A stretch of DNA of 64,000 bases from Mesorhizobium sp. L-2-11 (GTDB taxonomy: Bacteria > Pseudomonadota > Alphaproteobacteria > Rhizobiales > Rhizobiaceae): positions 558,001-622,000 of the forward strand of contig NZ_AP023257.1 of the NCBI RefSeq assembly GCF_016756595.1, in the 5' to 3' direction. The position numbers were made by a program, and so were the translations under genes. Under the pieces are notes generated by a model. The model was not told the origin of the DNA. It did not search any database and saw only the letters and a program-made list of their open reading frames with translations. Below are positions 1 through 8,263 of the stretch, in pieces (position 1 is the first letter of the stretch; the number at the start of each line of letters is the position of its first letter).

Positions 1-388
1 CTTTGGATTTTGAGCCGCCCTTGCCCATGACGGAAGCGGCAAGGGATGCAGCGCTCTTGGCGGTGGCGACAACCGCGCCGGCCGCGACATTGGCCGTCGT
101 TTTGACGGTGCGCATTGCGCTGCCTGCCATCGAGCCGCCGCTTGTCGACTTCCTCGACCTGGCCGGTTTTGCTGTGGCCTTGGCTGCCGTCGGCGTCACT
201 TTCTTCGGTGCTGCCTTGCCAAAACTGGGTTTTGCATCCTTGGAACGGGCGGCGACGGCCGGGCCAGCGCCGGTCTTCGATTCGGTTGCCTTGGATTCAG
301 TTGCCTTTGATCCAGCTGCCCTGGATCGCGTTGCCCTGCCCTTGCCGGACGCAGGCTTTCTTGCCTTGGTTGCCATCGGAGTAGCCAT
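1..388 (-). CDS. Lys/Ala-rich basic protein, C-terminus off the left edge
   Basis: An open frame on the - strand begins with ATG at 388 and runs off the window after about 129 codons. A GAGGA Shine-Dalgarno lies about 10 nt upstream of the ATG. The product begins MATPMATKARKPASGKG and is dominated by Lys, Ala, Ser and Thr with a few Arg, including AAPKK- and KPARSRKS-type stretches reminiscent of histone H1-like or AlgP-like tails. Near the visible end it becomes AAGAVVATAKSAAS-like. The overlapping + strand frame (3-428) encodes a biased hydrophobic product and is best explained as its antisense shadow. Role unknown; a DNA-binding or phasin-like tail is only a guess from composition. Confidence 0.6.
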   Translation of the reverse strand, partial: MATPMATKARKPASGKGRATRSRAAGSKATESKATESKTGAGPAVAARSKDAKPSFGKAAPKKVTPTAAKATAKPARSRKSTSGGSMAGSAMRTVKTTANVAAGAVVATAKSAASLAASVMGKGGSKSK

Positions 389-478
389 GGGACAGTTTTC
401 CTCATGTCAGCATCATTGCCGTATCTGACATAACGGCCGGAAACTCCTAAGGTTCCCGGCGCGGGCCGTGCCTGCGAA

Positions 479-1099
479 TCAGGCCTGAGCGCCGAGCACC
501 AGGTCGGCGGGGCGGCGGCGGGCAAGCACGCGGTCGATGTTGGGCATGTCGTTGGAGGCGATCCAGGCGCGGGCGTCGTCGTCGGAGCGGCCATGCTCAT
601 GCCATCGCTCGAGCAGCCGGCGCTCGAGCTCGGCGCGCGGCACATCGACGAAGATCGAGAAATCGAACAGCGGCGCCAGTCGCGACCAGGGTTCCTCGTC
701 AAGCAAGAGATAATTGCCTTCGACCAGGATGAATTTGGTGTCGGCAGCGATGATCGAAGCAGCGGCGCGAGACAGCTCCATGCTGCGGTCGAACACCGGA
801 ATGGCGATGTCGGGCTCGACGGCGCGGATGCGCTTCAGCAAGGTTTCGAAGCCGGCAAAGTCAAAGGTTTCCGGAGCGCCTTTTCGCGCGCGCAGGCCGC
901 GCCGCTCGAGCACGGTATCGTCGTAATGGAAGCCATCCATAGGCACGATTTCGGCCGTGCCTTCCGGCAGCAGCTCATGCAGGCGGGCAGACAGCGTCGA
1001 CTTGCCGGCGCCCGGAGGACCGGCGATGGCAACGACAAAGCGCCGCGCCTTGCCGGCGCGCTTGAAGATGGTGGCGGCGAGGTGGGCAATCTCGGACAT
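479..1099 (-). CDS. P-loop kinase of the uridine kinase/pantothenate kinase-like family (FrcK-like)
   Basis: 206 aa. A Walker A motif, AGPPGAGKST, lies at about residues 25-34, followed by MDGFHYDD, the substrate-region signature of uridine kinase/PanK-like small-molecule kinases. VEGNYLLLDE at about 124-133 acts as the Walker B-like strand, and a lid region rich in Arg (ERRLLERW) follows. Proteins of this family sit beside fructose ABC transporters in rhizobia as FrcK, so a sugar or nucleoside substrate is plausible but unproven. No transporter is adjacent here. The gene stands alone, with a palindromic repeat and an unknown gene upstream. The family call is confident, the substrate is not. 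Confidence 0.85.
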   Translation of the reverse strand: MSEIAHLAATIFKRAGKARRFVVAIAGPPGAGKSTLSARLHELLPEGTAEIVPMDGFHYDDTVLERRGLRARKGAPETFDFAGFETLLKRIRAVEPDIAIPVFDRSMELSRAAASIIAADTKFILVEGNYLLLDEEPWSRLAPLFDFSIFVDVPRAELERRLLERWHEHGRSDDDARAWIASNDMPNIDRVLARRRPADLVLGAQA

Positions 1100-1206
1100 C
1101 GGAGCTTTTCTGGCCTAAGTGTTTTGGATCGCATCTTGGCGATAGTTCGCGGGAATTTCAAACGCGGGATTGAAGATCGCCCATTGTCGAGGTCGCCGCC
1201 GCCTTT

Positions 1207-1355
1207 CCCTTCTCCCCTTGTGGGAGAAGGTGGATTGGCGCGCAGCGCCAAGACGGTTGAGGGGTGTTGGAAGGATCGCCGTCGGTGGCAAGCTGGAGCA
1301 CCCCTCATCCGACCGAGCTTCGCTCGGCCACCTTCTCCCACAAGGGGAGAAGGGG
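1207..1355. repeat. Palindromic intergenic repeat, family A copy 1
   Basis: The left arm reads CTTCTCCCCTTGTGGGAGAA and the right arm is its reverse complement. Between them lie GGCGCGCAGCGCC and a CGACCGAGCTTCGCTCGG minor hairpin. The same organisation recurs at 36955-37095 and 43842-44028. It resembles the rhizobial intergenic mosaic elements (RIME-type), a resemblance recalled rather than searched. Confidence 0.85.
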
Positions 1356-1381
1356 AAGCAGCACGTGGCCGCTCGCCCCAG

Positions 1382-2488
1382 TTAACCAGAAACCGATCGA
1401 CCAATCCGCAGAAAATCGCCGTCGAAAGCAACATCCCGCGTCGAACCGTCAGCCGCCGCAATCCGCATATGCCGCTGCTCGGTTGTGATGTCGCGCGGCG
1501 GCTCGCCGGCTTCTTGACTGAGGGGCAGGGCGCCGATGACGTGGCGGAACGAGACGGTGCCGCCAAGGGCAAAAGCGGTCGCCACCCCTTCTCGCTTCAG
1601 CCAGTTGTCGCCCAGCGACGCGGCATGGCCGAGCGCGGTGCGGCCGTCCTCGATGCCGAGCACGCCGCGATGGCGGCCGCTCCACGGCGCGTAGTCGCGC
1701 CCGCCATTGCTGACCCAAAACATGGTGACCGGCAGCTCGGCCGGGTTTTTTAGCACCAGAACGAGATCGGCTTCCGCCTTTCGCGCCAGCGCGGTCCAGC
1801 CCGGCCCGCCATGGTCGGCCTCGACCAGCGTGACAAAGTCCTCGCGCTCGAGGTCGATGCGATAGTCGGTCAGGTCGAGCGTGCCGCCATCGGCGGCGGG
1901 AAAACGCGTCAGGTCGGTGGAACGCCCGGGATAGGCGAAGCGAAACCGCCCGCGGGCCGGATCGGGCTCGAGCGGGTCGTCCGGCGTCGCCGCAAATCGC
2001 TTCGGCGAAAAAGCCAGCCTGCCGCCGTCCGTCATCACCGTCATCGGATGATGGGCGACGGAAATGCCGCCGGAACCGCCGGAAAAGACATGCTCCTGGT
2101 AGAGAAAGGCATGGTCGTCGCGCAGGATCAGGATCTTGTCGACCGTCGCGCCCAAAACCTTGTGCTGCAGCCTGAAAACGGCCCGCCAGCCCTCGGCAGT
2201 CGCCGCGGAGGCGACGACATCCCAGCGGCTGTTGGCCGGCCAGCCGTGCAAGGGCGCTTCCTCGACATCGCTGCGCGAAAACGGCGCGCATAAAAAATCG
2301 CCGGACAGGCGAACGGTGCCCTCGGGCAGGTCTGGCGGCAGCGTCTCGCGCGGCGCGTCGATCCACGGCGCGCGATGCAGCGGTTTTAGCCGGCGCCCGT
2401 CGATATCGACCGTCATGTCGGCGAGATGGCCGACGGTGAGATCGACCGTTACCGAAATGCCCTTTGCCCTGATCGTGAGCGTATCCAT
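1382..2488 (-). CDS. Unknown protein, possibly galactose-mutarotase-like sugar-binding fold
   Basis: I place the start at ATG 2488 (product beginning MDTLTIRAKGISVTVDL), with an AGGTG ribosome site just upstream. A further 32 in-frame codons extend upstream but lack family-like sequence. About 368 aa, no signal peptide, no membrane segments. The alternating beta-strand composition (for example WRAVFRLQHKVLGATVDKI and HAFLYQEHVF) and a closing region of paired strands resemble aldose-1-epimerase/mutarotase-like beta sandwiches that bind carbohydrate, but I see no clear catalytic His/Glu signature. The neighbouring P-loop kinase could fit a sugar role. Function not assigned. Confidence 0.6.
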   Translation of the reverse strand: MDTLTIRAKGISVTVDLTVGHLADMTVDIDGRRLKPLHRAPWIDAPRETLPPDLPEGTVRLSGDFLCAPFSRSDVEEAPLHGWPANSRWDVVASAATAEGWRAVFRLQHKVLGATVDKILILRDDHAFLYQEHVFSGGSGGISVAHHPMTVMTDGGRLAFSPKRFAATPDDPLEPDPARGRFRFAYPGRSTDLTRFPAADGGTLDLTDYRIDLEREDFVTLVEADHGGPGWTALARKAEADLVLVLKNPAELPVTMFWVSNGGRDYAPWSGRHRGVLGIEDGRTALGHAASLGDNWLKREGVATAFALGGTVSFRHVIGALPLSQEAGEPPRDITTEQRHMRIAAADGSTRDVAFDGDFLRIGRSVSG

Positions 2489-2613
2489 GGCGCACCTGCT
2501 GATTCTGCCGGCGCCAGCAAACCCGCTCGACGCCGGCTGCGCAAGCTGGGTGATGGGCATTTCACATCGGAGACGCCGGAGCACGCTGTGGGAGCGATCA
2601 TTGCCGGCTGGCG

Positions 2614-2732
2614 GCGCTGCCCCTCATCGCCCTGCGGATGCCGGTTGCAGGACTTGGGTTCCTCGCCCCACGAAGTGGGGAGAGGAACCTAGGTCTTGCG
2701 AGGATGCCGGCAGGCAGGTGAGGGGCGGCCCC
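2614..2732. repeat. Palindromic intergenic repeat in the 360 bp gap 2489-2847
   Basis: The element opens with GCTGCCCCTCATCGCCCTG and closes with the near-complementary CAGGTGAGGGGCGGCCCC. Inside it sits the hairpin TCGCCCCACGAAGTGGGGAG and the matched arms GGATGCCGG and CCGGCA. It is related in its outer arm (GCCCCTCATTGCCCTGCCGG type) to family C at 31962-32032. The rest of the gap shows no gene. The promoter of the carboxypeptidase gene presumably lies between 2735 and 2847. Confidence 0.6.
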
Positions 2733-2847
2733 AACGCCCGGTGAATTCAAACTTGTGGCGATCGCATGCGACATCGGTTAACCAAATGGACGGCACCATT
2801 GGGTTAGGCTAGTTTCCCACTCGTTTCAGCAACAGCTTACCTTCAGA

Positions 2848-3732
2848 ATGTCCAGACCGCGCCTCTTTCCGCTCATCCAGAAATTTGTCGCGGCGTTTGC
2901 GCTGCTGGTGCTCGTCGCCGGCTGCACGACGACGCCGACGGAGACCATGCTGGCGGTGCCAGCGCCGGCGCAGAAATATGCGGCTATGGTCATCGATGGC
3001 AGCGGCAGGACGCTGTTCGAGGCCAACTCGACGGCGCCGCGCTATCCGGCGTCGCTGACCAAGATGATGACGCTCTACCTGCTGTTCGAGGCGCTGGAGC
3101 AGGGCCGCATCAGCAAGACGACGCCGATCCCGGTTTCCGCCAACGCTGCCAGGCAGCCGCCGACCAAGCTGCGCTTCATGCGCGGCGAGACGATCGACGT
3201 CGATTCGGCGATCCGGGCGATTACCGTCAAATCGGCCAATGACGTGGCGGTCGCCGTCGCCGAATATCTCGGCGGCAGCGAACAGACGTTTGCCGCAATG
3301 ATGACCGCCAAAGCGCGCCAGATCGGCATGCGCAGCACTGTCTTCCGCAACGCTTCGGGCCTGCCGGACGCCGGCCAGCTGACGACGGCGCGTGACATGG
3401 CGGTGCTCGGCACGGCGCTGCGCGCCCGCTTCCCGCAGCATTTCCACTATTTCTCGGAAAGCGATTTTATGTTCCGCGGCAGGCTGGTGCGCGGCCACAA
3501 CGACATGCTCGGCCGCGTCCGCGGCGTCAACGGCATCAAGACAGGCTATATCAGAGCCTCAGGCTTCAACATCGTCACCTCCTACGACGCCGACGGCCGC
3601 CGGCTCATCCTGGTGGTGATGGGCGCCGACAGCGCGCGGCAGCGCAACGACCACGTCGAAGCACTGATCCAGCGCAACCTGTCGCCGGCGTCGAACACGA
3701 CGACGAGGTTGCTGTACGCCGGTGAGCAGTGA
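2848..3732 (+). CDS. D-alanyl-D-alanine carboxypeptidase (penicillin-binding S11 family), lipoprotein
   Basis: 294 aa. The N-terminus is a lipoprotein signal with a hydrophobic stretch ending in LVLVAGC, the Cys being the likely lipidation site. All three serine-type penicillin-binding motifs are present: SLTK at about residues 69-72 (SxxK, nucleophile Ser), SAN at about 130 (SxN), and KTG within IKTGY at about 231. It should trim the terminal D-Ala of peptidoglycan pentapeptides at the periplasmic face. The length is at the short end for the family, without the long C-terminal amphipathic anchor of DacA/DacC, which fits anchoring by the lipid instead. A monocistronic arrangement is likely. 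Confidence 0.92.
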   Translation: MSRPRLFPLIQKFVAAFALLVLVAGCTTTPTETMLAVPAPAQKYAAMVIDGSGRTLFEANSTAPRYPASLTKMMTLYLLFEALEQGRISKTTPIPVSANAARQPPTKLRFMRGETIDVDSAIRAITVKSANDVAVAVAEYLGGSEQTFAAMMTAKARQIGMRSTVFRNASGLPDAGQLTTARDMAVLGTALRARFPQHFHYFSESDFMFRGRLVRGHNDMLGRVRGVNGIKTGYIRASGFNIVTSYDADGRRLILVVMGADSARQRNDHVEALIQRNLSPASNTTTRLLYAGEQ

Positions 3733-3780
3733 CGGGGGCGGCGGGGGGCGGGGGGCGAGCTCTTGATCGGTGGTTTCAAC

Positions 3781-3809
3781 TTGACAGATGACGGCTATTA
3801 TGCTAGGAA
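3781..3809 (+). promoter_or_regulatory. Sigma70-like promoter
   Basis: TTGACA at 3781-3786 is followed after 17 nt by TAGGAA at 3804-3809. It lies only about 25 nt upstream of an intrinsic terminator at 3833-3854, so the predicted transcript would be around 40 nt. It may drive a very short RNA, or be a decayed or coincidental element. Confidence 0.4.
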
Positions 3810-3832
3810 TTTATTCATGGTGCTAATTTGCG

Positions 3833-3854
3833 CCCGCCGCCGAGGCGGGTTTTT
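3833..3854 (+). terminator. Intrinsic terminator
   Basis: CCCGCC at 3833-3838, a 5 nt loop (GCCGA) and GGCGGG at 3844-3849 form a perfect 6 bp GC stem, followed directly by TTTTTC. It is oriented for + strand transcription and could end either the carboxypeptidase transcript or a tiny RNA started at 3781. The rest of 3733-4112 shows no gene, apart from a G-rich run at 3733-3756. Confidence 0.75.
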
Positions 3855-4112
3855 CATTTCAGGCTTCGGCGCCATTCTTCATAGGTCCGATAAACCGAAG
3901 GTTTGCCGGCCTGCGGGCGTGCTTCTCGCACCTTCGAGGGTCAAGGCAGGCTCCAGATCGTGTACCTCCGTGGAATCCGGAAAATGCGTTATTCCGAGTT
4001 CGCAGCCCTGCCACCGGCCACTTGCCCGTTGAAGCCCGACCCGGCATCAGATAAGAAGCCGTGGCTGGCCGGTTTACCGGCTGGTTCGTTTTCCGGATTG
4101 TCGATCCTGAAA

Positions 4113-4189
<77 letters not shown>

Positions 4190-4577
4190 AATTTAATGAA
4201 CACGGATCGACCGCGCCTCATCGCCCGTTTTGTTCGGAAGCACCGCGGGAAGCATGACAGGTGGTAAGATTTTCGGTTTGGCGATCTGGGAGAGCCCCAT
4301 TGGCTGTTAGGCCACTCTTCAAAGGGCAACCAGGCCGATATGGCTTGTCCCGCGGTATGCAGTGTCGACTTGCCATGGTGCCAGCCGCACATGGCGTTCG
4401 CCATTGTCGCGTTTCGTGCCATTCAGCCGTCGAAAGTGATCCAATCCTCATCGGCTAGCGGTGCTCTCTCGTACAAACCTCCTTTGGACGCCGCAAGGAG
4501 CCTAATTTCGTTGCACGCTTCGCTCTTGTTAATGTAACTGGAGATGAGGGCCCTCTCACCATCGATTCATTGCGGTA

Positions 4578-6617
4578 ATGGGTTCTTTGTGGGTATGGGT
4601 GAGGGGGAATCCACTGCACATCCGTCAAAACCTCCGCGCTTTGGTAGAAGCGCTGCTGCGTCAGAAGGGCGAAAGCTTTTCTACTGAAAACCGCATAGGG
4701 CGGCGGCGCCAAACAGCGCCCTCTGCCGCACTGCAACTGCCGCGTCAGGCCGAGGATATCGAAGCCTTCGCCGTGCGAGCTGACAGCTTGCTACGCGCTA
4801 CCAAGACCCGGGTCTATGTCGATACTTCACTCTTGATGTGGATGATCCGCATCGGAAGCACAGCAAGGAGGGAGTTCGTCACCTGGCTCGATGATGCCTG
4901 CGGGCAGCGAGTTCGGGTTCCGGCGTGGGCATCGCACGAACTGTATCGCCACCATATCAAACGGAAGATTTGCATCGATTTGCAAAAACAGCTTACCGAG
5001 CTGGAGAACGTCGCCAAGGCCAGTTTTGATGTACTGTGGCCGTTCTTGGATGAGCCGCTTGCAGGATCACCGAGCGCGCATGCGCAACGCGTTGAAGCGC
5101 GAGATACCTTGAGGGCTGTTCGTACCCTTACGGCCCGAGCCGCTGACTGGGAGCAAAACTACGACCGCCATGCTGGCGAGGTCATTTCATTCGTCAATGA
5201 GCACGCGCTCGAAGGAAGCGCCATCTTTGAATATTTCAATGATATCGACGTGATGGCTGCCGCGCGGTTTACCGGACGGATGCCCCCTGGCTTTCAAGAC
5301 CGAAACAAGAAGGAGAGCACCGGGGAATCGGAAGAGAATGACGCCGACGAGAGTGTCGGAAGCAACCGATGGGGCGACCTGATGTTGTGGCGCGAGATTG
5401 TAGAGGACGCGCGCCTCTACCGCGCCGACGCAGTGGTGCTACTCACGAAGGACATTAAGAATGACTGGCGCATGGGAGGAACTCTTCCGCTCTCGGTTGC
5501 GACGGAGGAAAATCCAAAGCAGCATCGAATCGGTGCTCAGCCTGCCCACCCAATGCTAAGTTTCGAAGCGGCTCGACGGGCGGGTGTTCGAGAGGTTCTG
5601 TTGCTCGATCAACGACGGCTGGCCGGCGTAATGTCCGCGTCCGCGCCCTCGACTACTACTGCCTTCGTGACGGTTGCGCGCCCACCAGCATTGCCGCCCC
5701 CAAAGTCTCGCGATGAGCATCGTGCAGAGGAGATTGAACGTCAAACCGCGTTGCGTGACACTCTGCGAACGTCGCAGGCACATGCCGCGGGTGTCCGATT
5801 CCTGGATCCGCCCGGCGTCACCTTAACACCAGCGAAGCTCAAACGGGCGCTATTTGAAACACGCGATGCCGGCGCGATGCTAGATCCCGCCTTGCTATCT
5901 TTGGAAGCAGCTCTCGCGCAGTCGCTTCAGCATGATCAAGGGATCGAGGTTGTGATCTCGGAGGACCATCTCCGTCCCCTTACCGACGTTGGCCTCGTAG
6001 CTTTTGCGCGTCGATTGGGTCAGGCCGCGCGCCGGGATTCCTCCCGAAGCACAGCCACGATGGATCTAGCGACTATGCTAGAAAGCCTCCCGCCGGCGGT
6101 CGGTGGCTATATATATTTCGGGCTACTCGCTGCGATGTACTTCGGGGAAACCGACAATAATCTCCGTACCATCCCGGGGTCGCCGGCCGCCCAGCGACTG
6201 CTGTCGCTTCAGACCGCACCGTTCGCCAGACTTCCCCTCGAGGAGCTCCGTATTCGCGCAATGAAAGGCGAGCGCCTCCCTCTGTACCTACCCACCGCCA
6301 ACCCCGTTTCAGTTGCGGTGCGCCTGCGAACCGATACTGATCTTGAGCAACCTAACGTCCTGCGGGCCATTTGGATCGGTGACCAACAGATCCTAACAGG
6401 GGCGCAAGGGGATCACGATCTTCAACTCCAGCATCGCTTCGCAGGACACTCGGCGACACTCGATCTTATCTTAGACCACCTGGCTGACTTGTATGTCCTG
6501 CCGCGAGGTCAGCTCATGGCGGAGACGGATGTGGAAGGGCCTTTCAACCTCGACCCGCTATTGGGCTTCAAGCCTCCCCAGGACGTGTGGGTAGATCCGA
6601 CGCAGGAGAAAAACTGA
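4578..6617 (+). CDS. PIN_8-like (PIN-like domain) putative nuclease, 679 aa
   Basis: A PIN-like domain spans about residues 75-340. VYVDTSLLM carries the first acidic residue (Asp82), followed by SHELYRH (Glu121), then RWGDLMLWREI (Asp267) and TKDIKNDW (Asp292, Asp296). This D-E-GD-D order is that of PIN_8-type metal-dependent ribonucleases, often found in anti-phage loci. Residues 240-263 are an acidic insert rich in Glu and Asp. The C-terminal half (from about 380) has no motif I recognise and may bind a partner. The start at 4578 is uncertain: the first 70 residues look poorly conserved and no strong ribosome site is seen. The stop overlaps the next ATG (TGATG), so it is translationally coupled to the GHKL ATPase. 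Confidence 0.75.
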   Translation: MGSLWVWVRGNPLHIRQNLRALVEALLRQKGESFSTENRIGRRRQTAPSAALQLPRQAEDIEAFAVRADSLLRATKTRVYVDTSLLMWMIRIGSTARREFVTWLDDACGQRVRVPAWASHELYRHHIKRKICIDLQKQLTELENVAKASFDVLWPFLDEPLAGSPSAHAQRVEARDTLRAVRTLTARAADWEQNYDRHAGEVISFVNEHALEGSAIFEYFNDIDVMAAARFTGRMPPGFQDRNKKESTGESEENDADESVGSNRWGDLMLWREIVEDARLYRADAVVLLTKDIKNDWRMGGTLPLSVATEENPKQHRIGAQPAHPMLSFEAARRAGVREVLLLDQRRLAGVMSASAPSTTTAFVTVARPPALPPPKSRDEHRAEEIERQTALRDTLRTSQAHAAGVRFLDPPGVTLTPAKLKRALFETRDAGAMLDPALLSLEAALAQSLQHDQGIEVVISEDHLRPLTDVGLVAFARRLGQAARRDSSRSTATMDLATMLESLPPAVGGYIYFGLLAAMYFGETDNNLRTIPGSPAAQRLLSLQTAPFARLPLEELRIRAMKGERLPLYLPTANPVSVAVRLRTDTDLEQPNVLRAIWIGDQQILTGAQGDHDLQLQHRFAGHSATLDLILDHLADLYVLPRGQLMAETDVEGPFNLDPLLGFKPPQDVWVDPTQEKN

Positions 6618-8176
6618 TGGCAGAACCTCGACGTGTATCAGTTCAGCCGTATTTCGGCGGGTTCATTCTCGAGACGCTCACTGTCGGTATGTACGGTGAA
6701 TCCAAGAACGCCATCCGTGAATATGTGCAGATTGGATTCGACTCTATCCAACGGGCTATCGAGGAGCTCAAAATATTGCAGCCGGGCGAGGGGCTGATCC
6801 AGATTATCTTTGACGCTGACGCCGACGGGCTAAGGATACGCGACAACGGAGCCGGGCTTTCCACTAAGCAGGCAGTGCGCACGCTGGCCTCGATCGGGGC
6901 ATCCAACAAGGACTATACGACGGACGCAGGATTTCGGGGCATTGGTCGTTTAGCGGGTATCGTCTTCAGTGATATAGTCGCCTTCACCACAAAGGCCGCC
7001 GGTGAATCCGAAGCGACAAAAGTAGTATTTGATGCAAAGGAAATGCGGCACTTGATGTCGCCGGCCCGAGGAAGCGAATTAAGCGCTCAGGCGCTTTTGG
7101 AGCGATGCGTTAGTGCAACAATCATTGAAGCAAAAGCTGAGGAAGCTCCATATTTCGAAGTTTCCCTGCGCGGGTTCACCGAGCAGCCTGAAGAGGTGAA
7201 ATTGCCTTCGGCGATGGTCAGATTCATCTCTCAGGTTGCACCAGTGCCCTACAATACCGCGTTCCCATATCGACAGGCAATCCAAGATTTCGCCGCGCAA
7301 TCCAACATACGCATCGATTCAGTTCGCGTATTGGTCGAGGAGTATGGAAAAGATCCAGTCGAGGTTAGCAAGCCTTACACGGCGCGATATGAGGTTCAAG
7401 ACGCAGAGCGTTTGGTAGAGCTCACTGGTGTCGAGCCCTTCGTCTCGGCAACGAAGCGCTGGTGGGGATGGGTCGGGCGGAAAGATGTGCCCGGCTCCTA
7501 TGTTGATGCGGATGTGCGCGGAATCCGAGTTCGCGCGAAGAACATTCAGATCGACGGCACCGACGTCGTTAGAGAAATATTTCAGCGACAGGCAAAATCC
7601 AATGCGCGATATCAAGACTGGACCATAGGCGAGATCTTTGTAGATCTTAAGGCAGTCGTTCCGAATGCCAGGCGTGACGGTTTTGAAGATACTAAAGCGT
7701 GGAAGGAAGTGCGCAAAGAAATCGCCGACACGGTATGCAAGGACGTCGGTAGCTGGGCACAAGAAGTCTCCAACAAGGGACAATTGACGCTTCAGACATT
7801 GACCGAAAAGAAAGAGAAATTCGCAGTCGGCCTGGAGGCCCTCCGCCGAACCGATTTCCGAAATAAGGATCGCACCCTCACCCTCTCCGCGGATGTTACC
7901 AAGCTTCAAGGCGAGGTCGCGCGTGCTTCAAAAAATGCGGAGCCGACGACGCTCGCTGCCCTTCAGCACCTCAATTCTCAACTAATCGATATCAAGACAG
8001 AAGCGGTTTCCCAAATTGCTGGGTCGCCCGCCGTCGACGCTGAAGCCGTTGAAGCCCAAGCGCGCGATACTCTTCTGACCGAGTTGCTGGTTCTGTTCGA
8101 AAGCCACCTTGAAGCGCCATGTCTCTCGGCGGTCCGCAATGTAATAAGGGACGAATACGATTGGCCCCGAGACTAA
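6617..8176 (+). CDS. GHKL (HSP90-like) ATPase paralogue with a degenerate N-box
   Basis: 519 aa from ATG 6617, with AGGAG 8 nt upstream. The Bergerat-fold motifs are REYVQIGFDSI (N-box, about 34-44), RDNGAG (G1, 75-80) and GFRGIGRLAG (G2, 105-114). In the N-box the Asn that normally follows Glu by four residues and holds Mg2+ is Ile39, while the other motifs are intact. ATP hydrolysis may therefore be impaired. Later blocks (QVAPVPYNTAF at about 211, KNIQIDGTDVV at about 315, VVPNARRDGFED at about 350) match equivalent blocks in the facing ATPase at 8264-9856, showing common ancestry. The last 100 residues look coiled-coil. It is coupled to the PIN-like gene upstream. Confidence 0.85.
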   Translation: MAEPRRVSVQPYFGGFILETLTVGMYGESKNAIREYVQIGFDSIQRAIEELKILQPGEGLIQIIFDADADGLRIRDNGAGLSTKQAVRTLASIGASNKDYTTDAGFRGIGRLAGIVFSDIVAFTTKAAGESEATKVVFDAKEMRHLMSPARGSELSAQALLERCVSATIIEAKAEEAPYFEVSLRGFTEQPEEVKLPSAMVRFISQVAPVPYNTAFPYRQAIQDFAAQSNIRIDSVRVLVEEYGKDPVEVSKPYTARYEVQDAERLVELTGVEPFVSATKRWWGWVGRKDVPGSYVDADVRGIRVRAKNIQIDGTDVVREIFQRQAKSNARYQDWTIGEIFVDLKAVVPNARRDGFEDTKAWKEVRKEIADTVCKDVGSWAQEVSNKGQLTLQTLTEKKEKFAVGLEALRRTDFRNKDRTLTLSADVTKLQGEVARASKNAEPTTLAALQHLNSQLIDIKTEAVSQIAGSPAVDAEAVEAQARDTLLTELLVLFESHLEAPCLSAVRNVIRDEYDWPRD

Positions 8177-8263
8177 GTGCAAGGGCCTAGACGCATCAGC
8201 CCGACGCCGCAGCGCCGTATCTGAGTTGGCAGGCGCGGATGTGCTTGAGTATCGACTGACGCA

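Noticed and set aside
3..428. 141 aa + strand frame at the left edge
   Set aside because: Its Ala/Leu/Val-biased product is the antisense of a Lys/Ala-rich - strand frame that has a proper ribosome site at 388.
3796..3801. TATTAT as the -10 box for the TTGACA at 3781
   Set aside because: The spacer would be only 9 nt.
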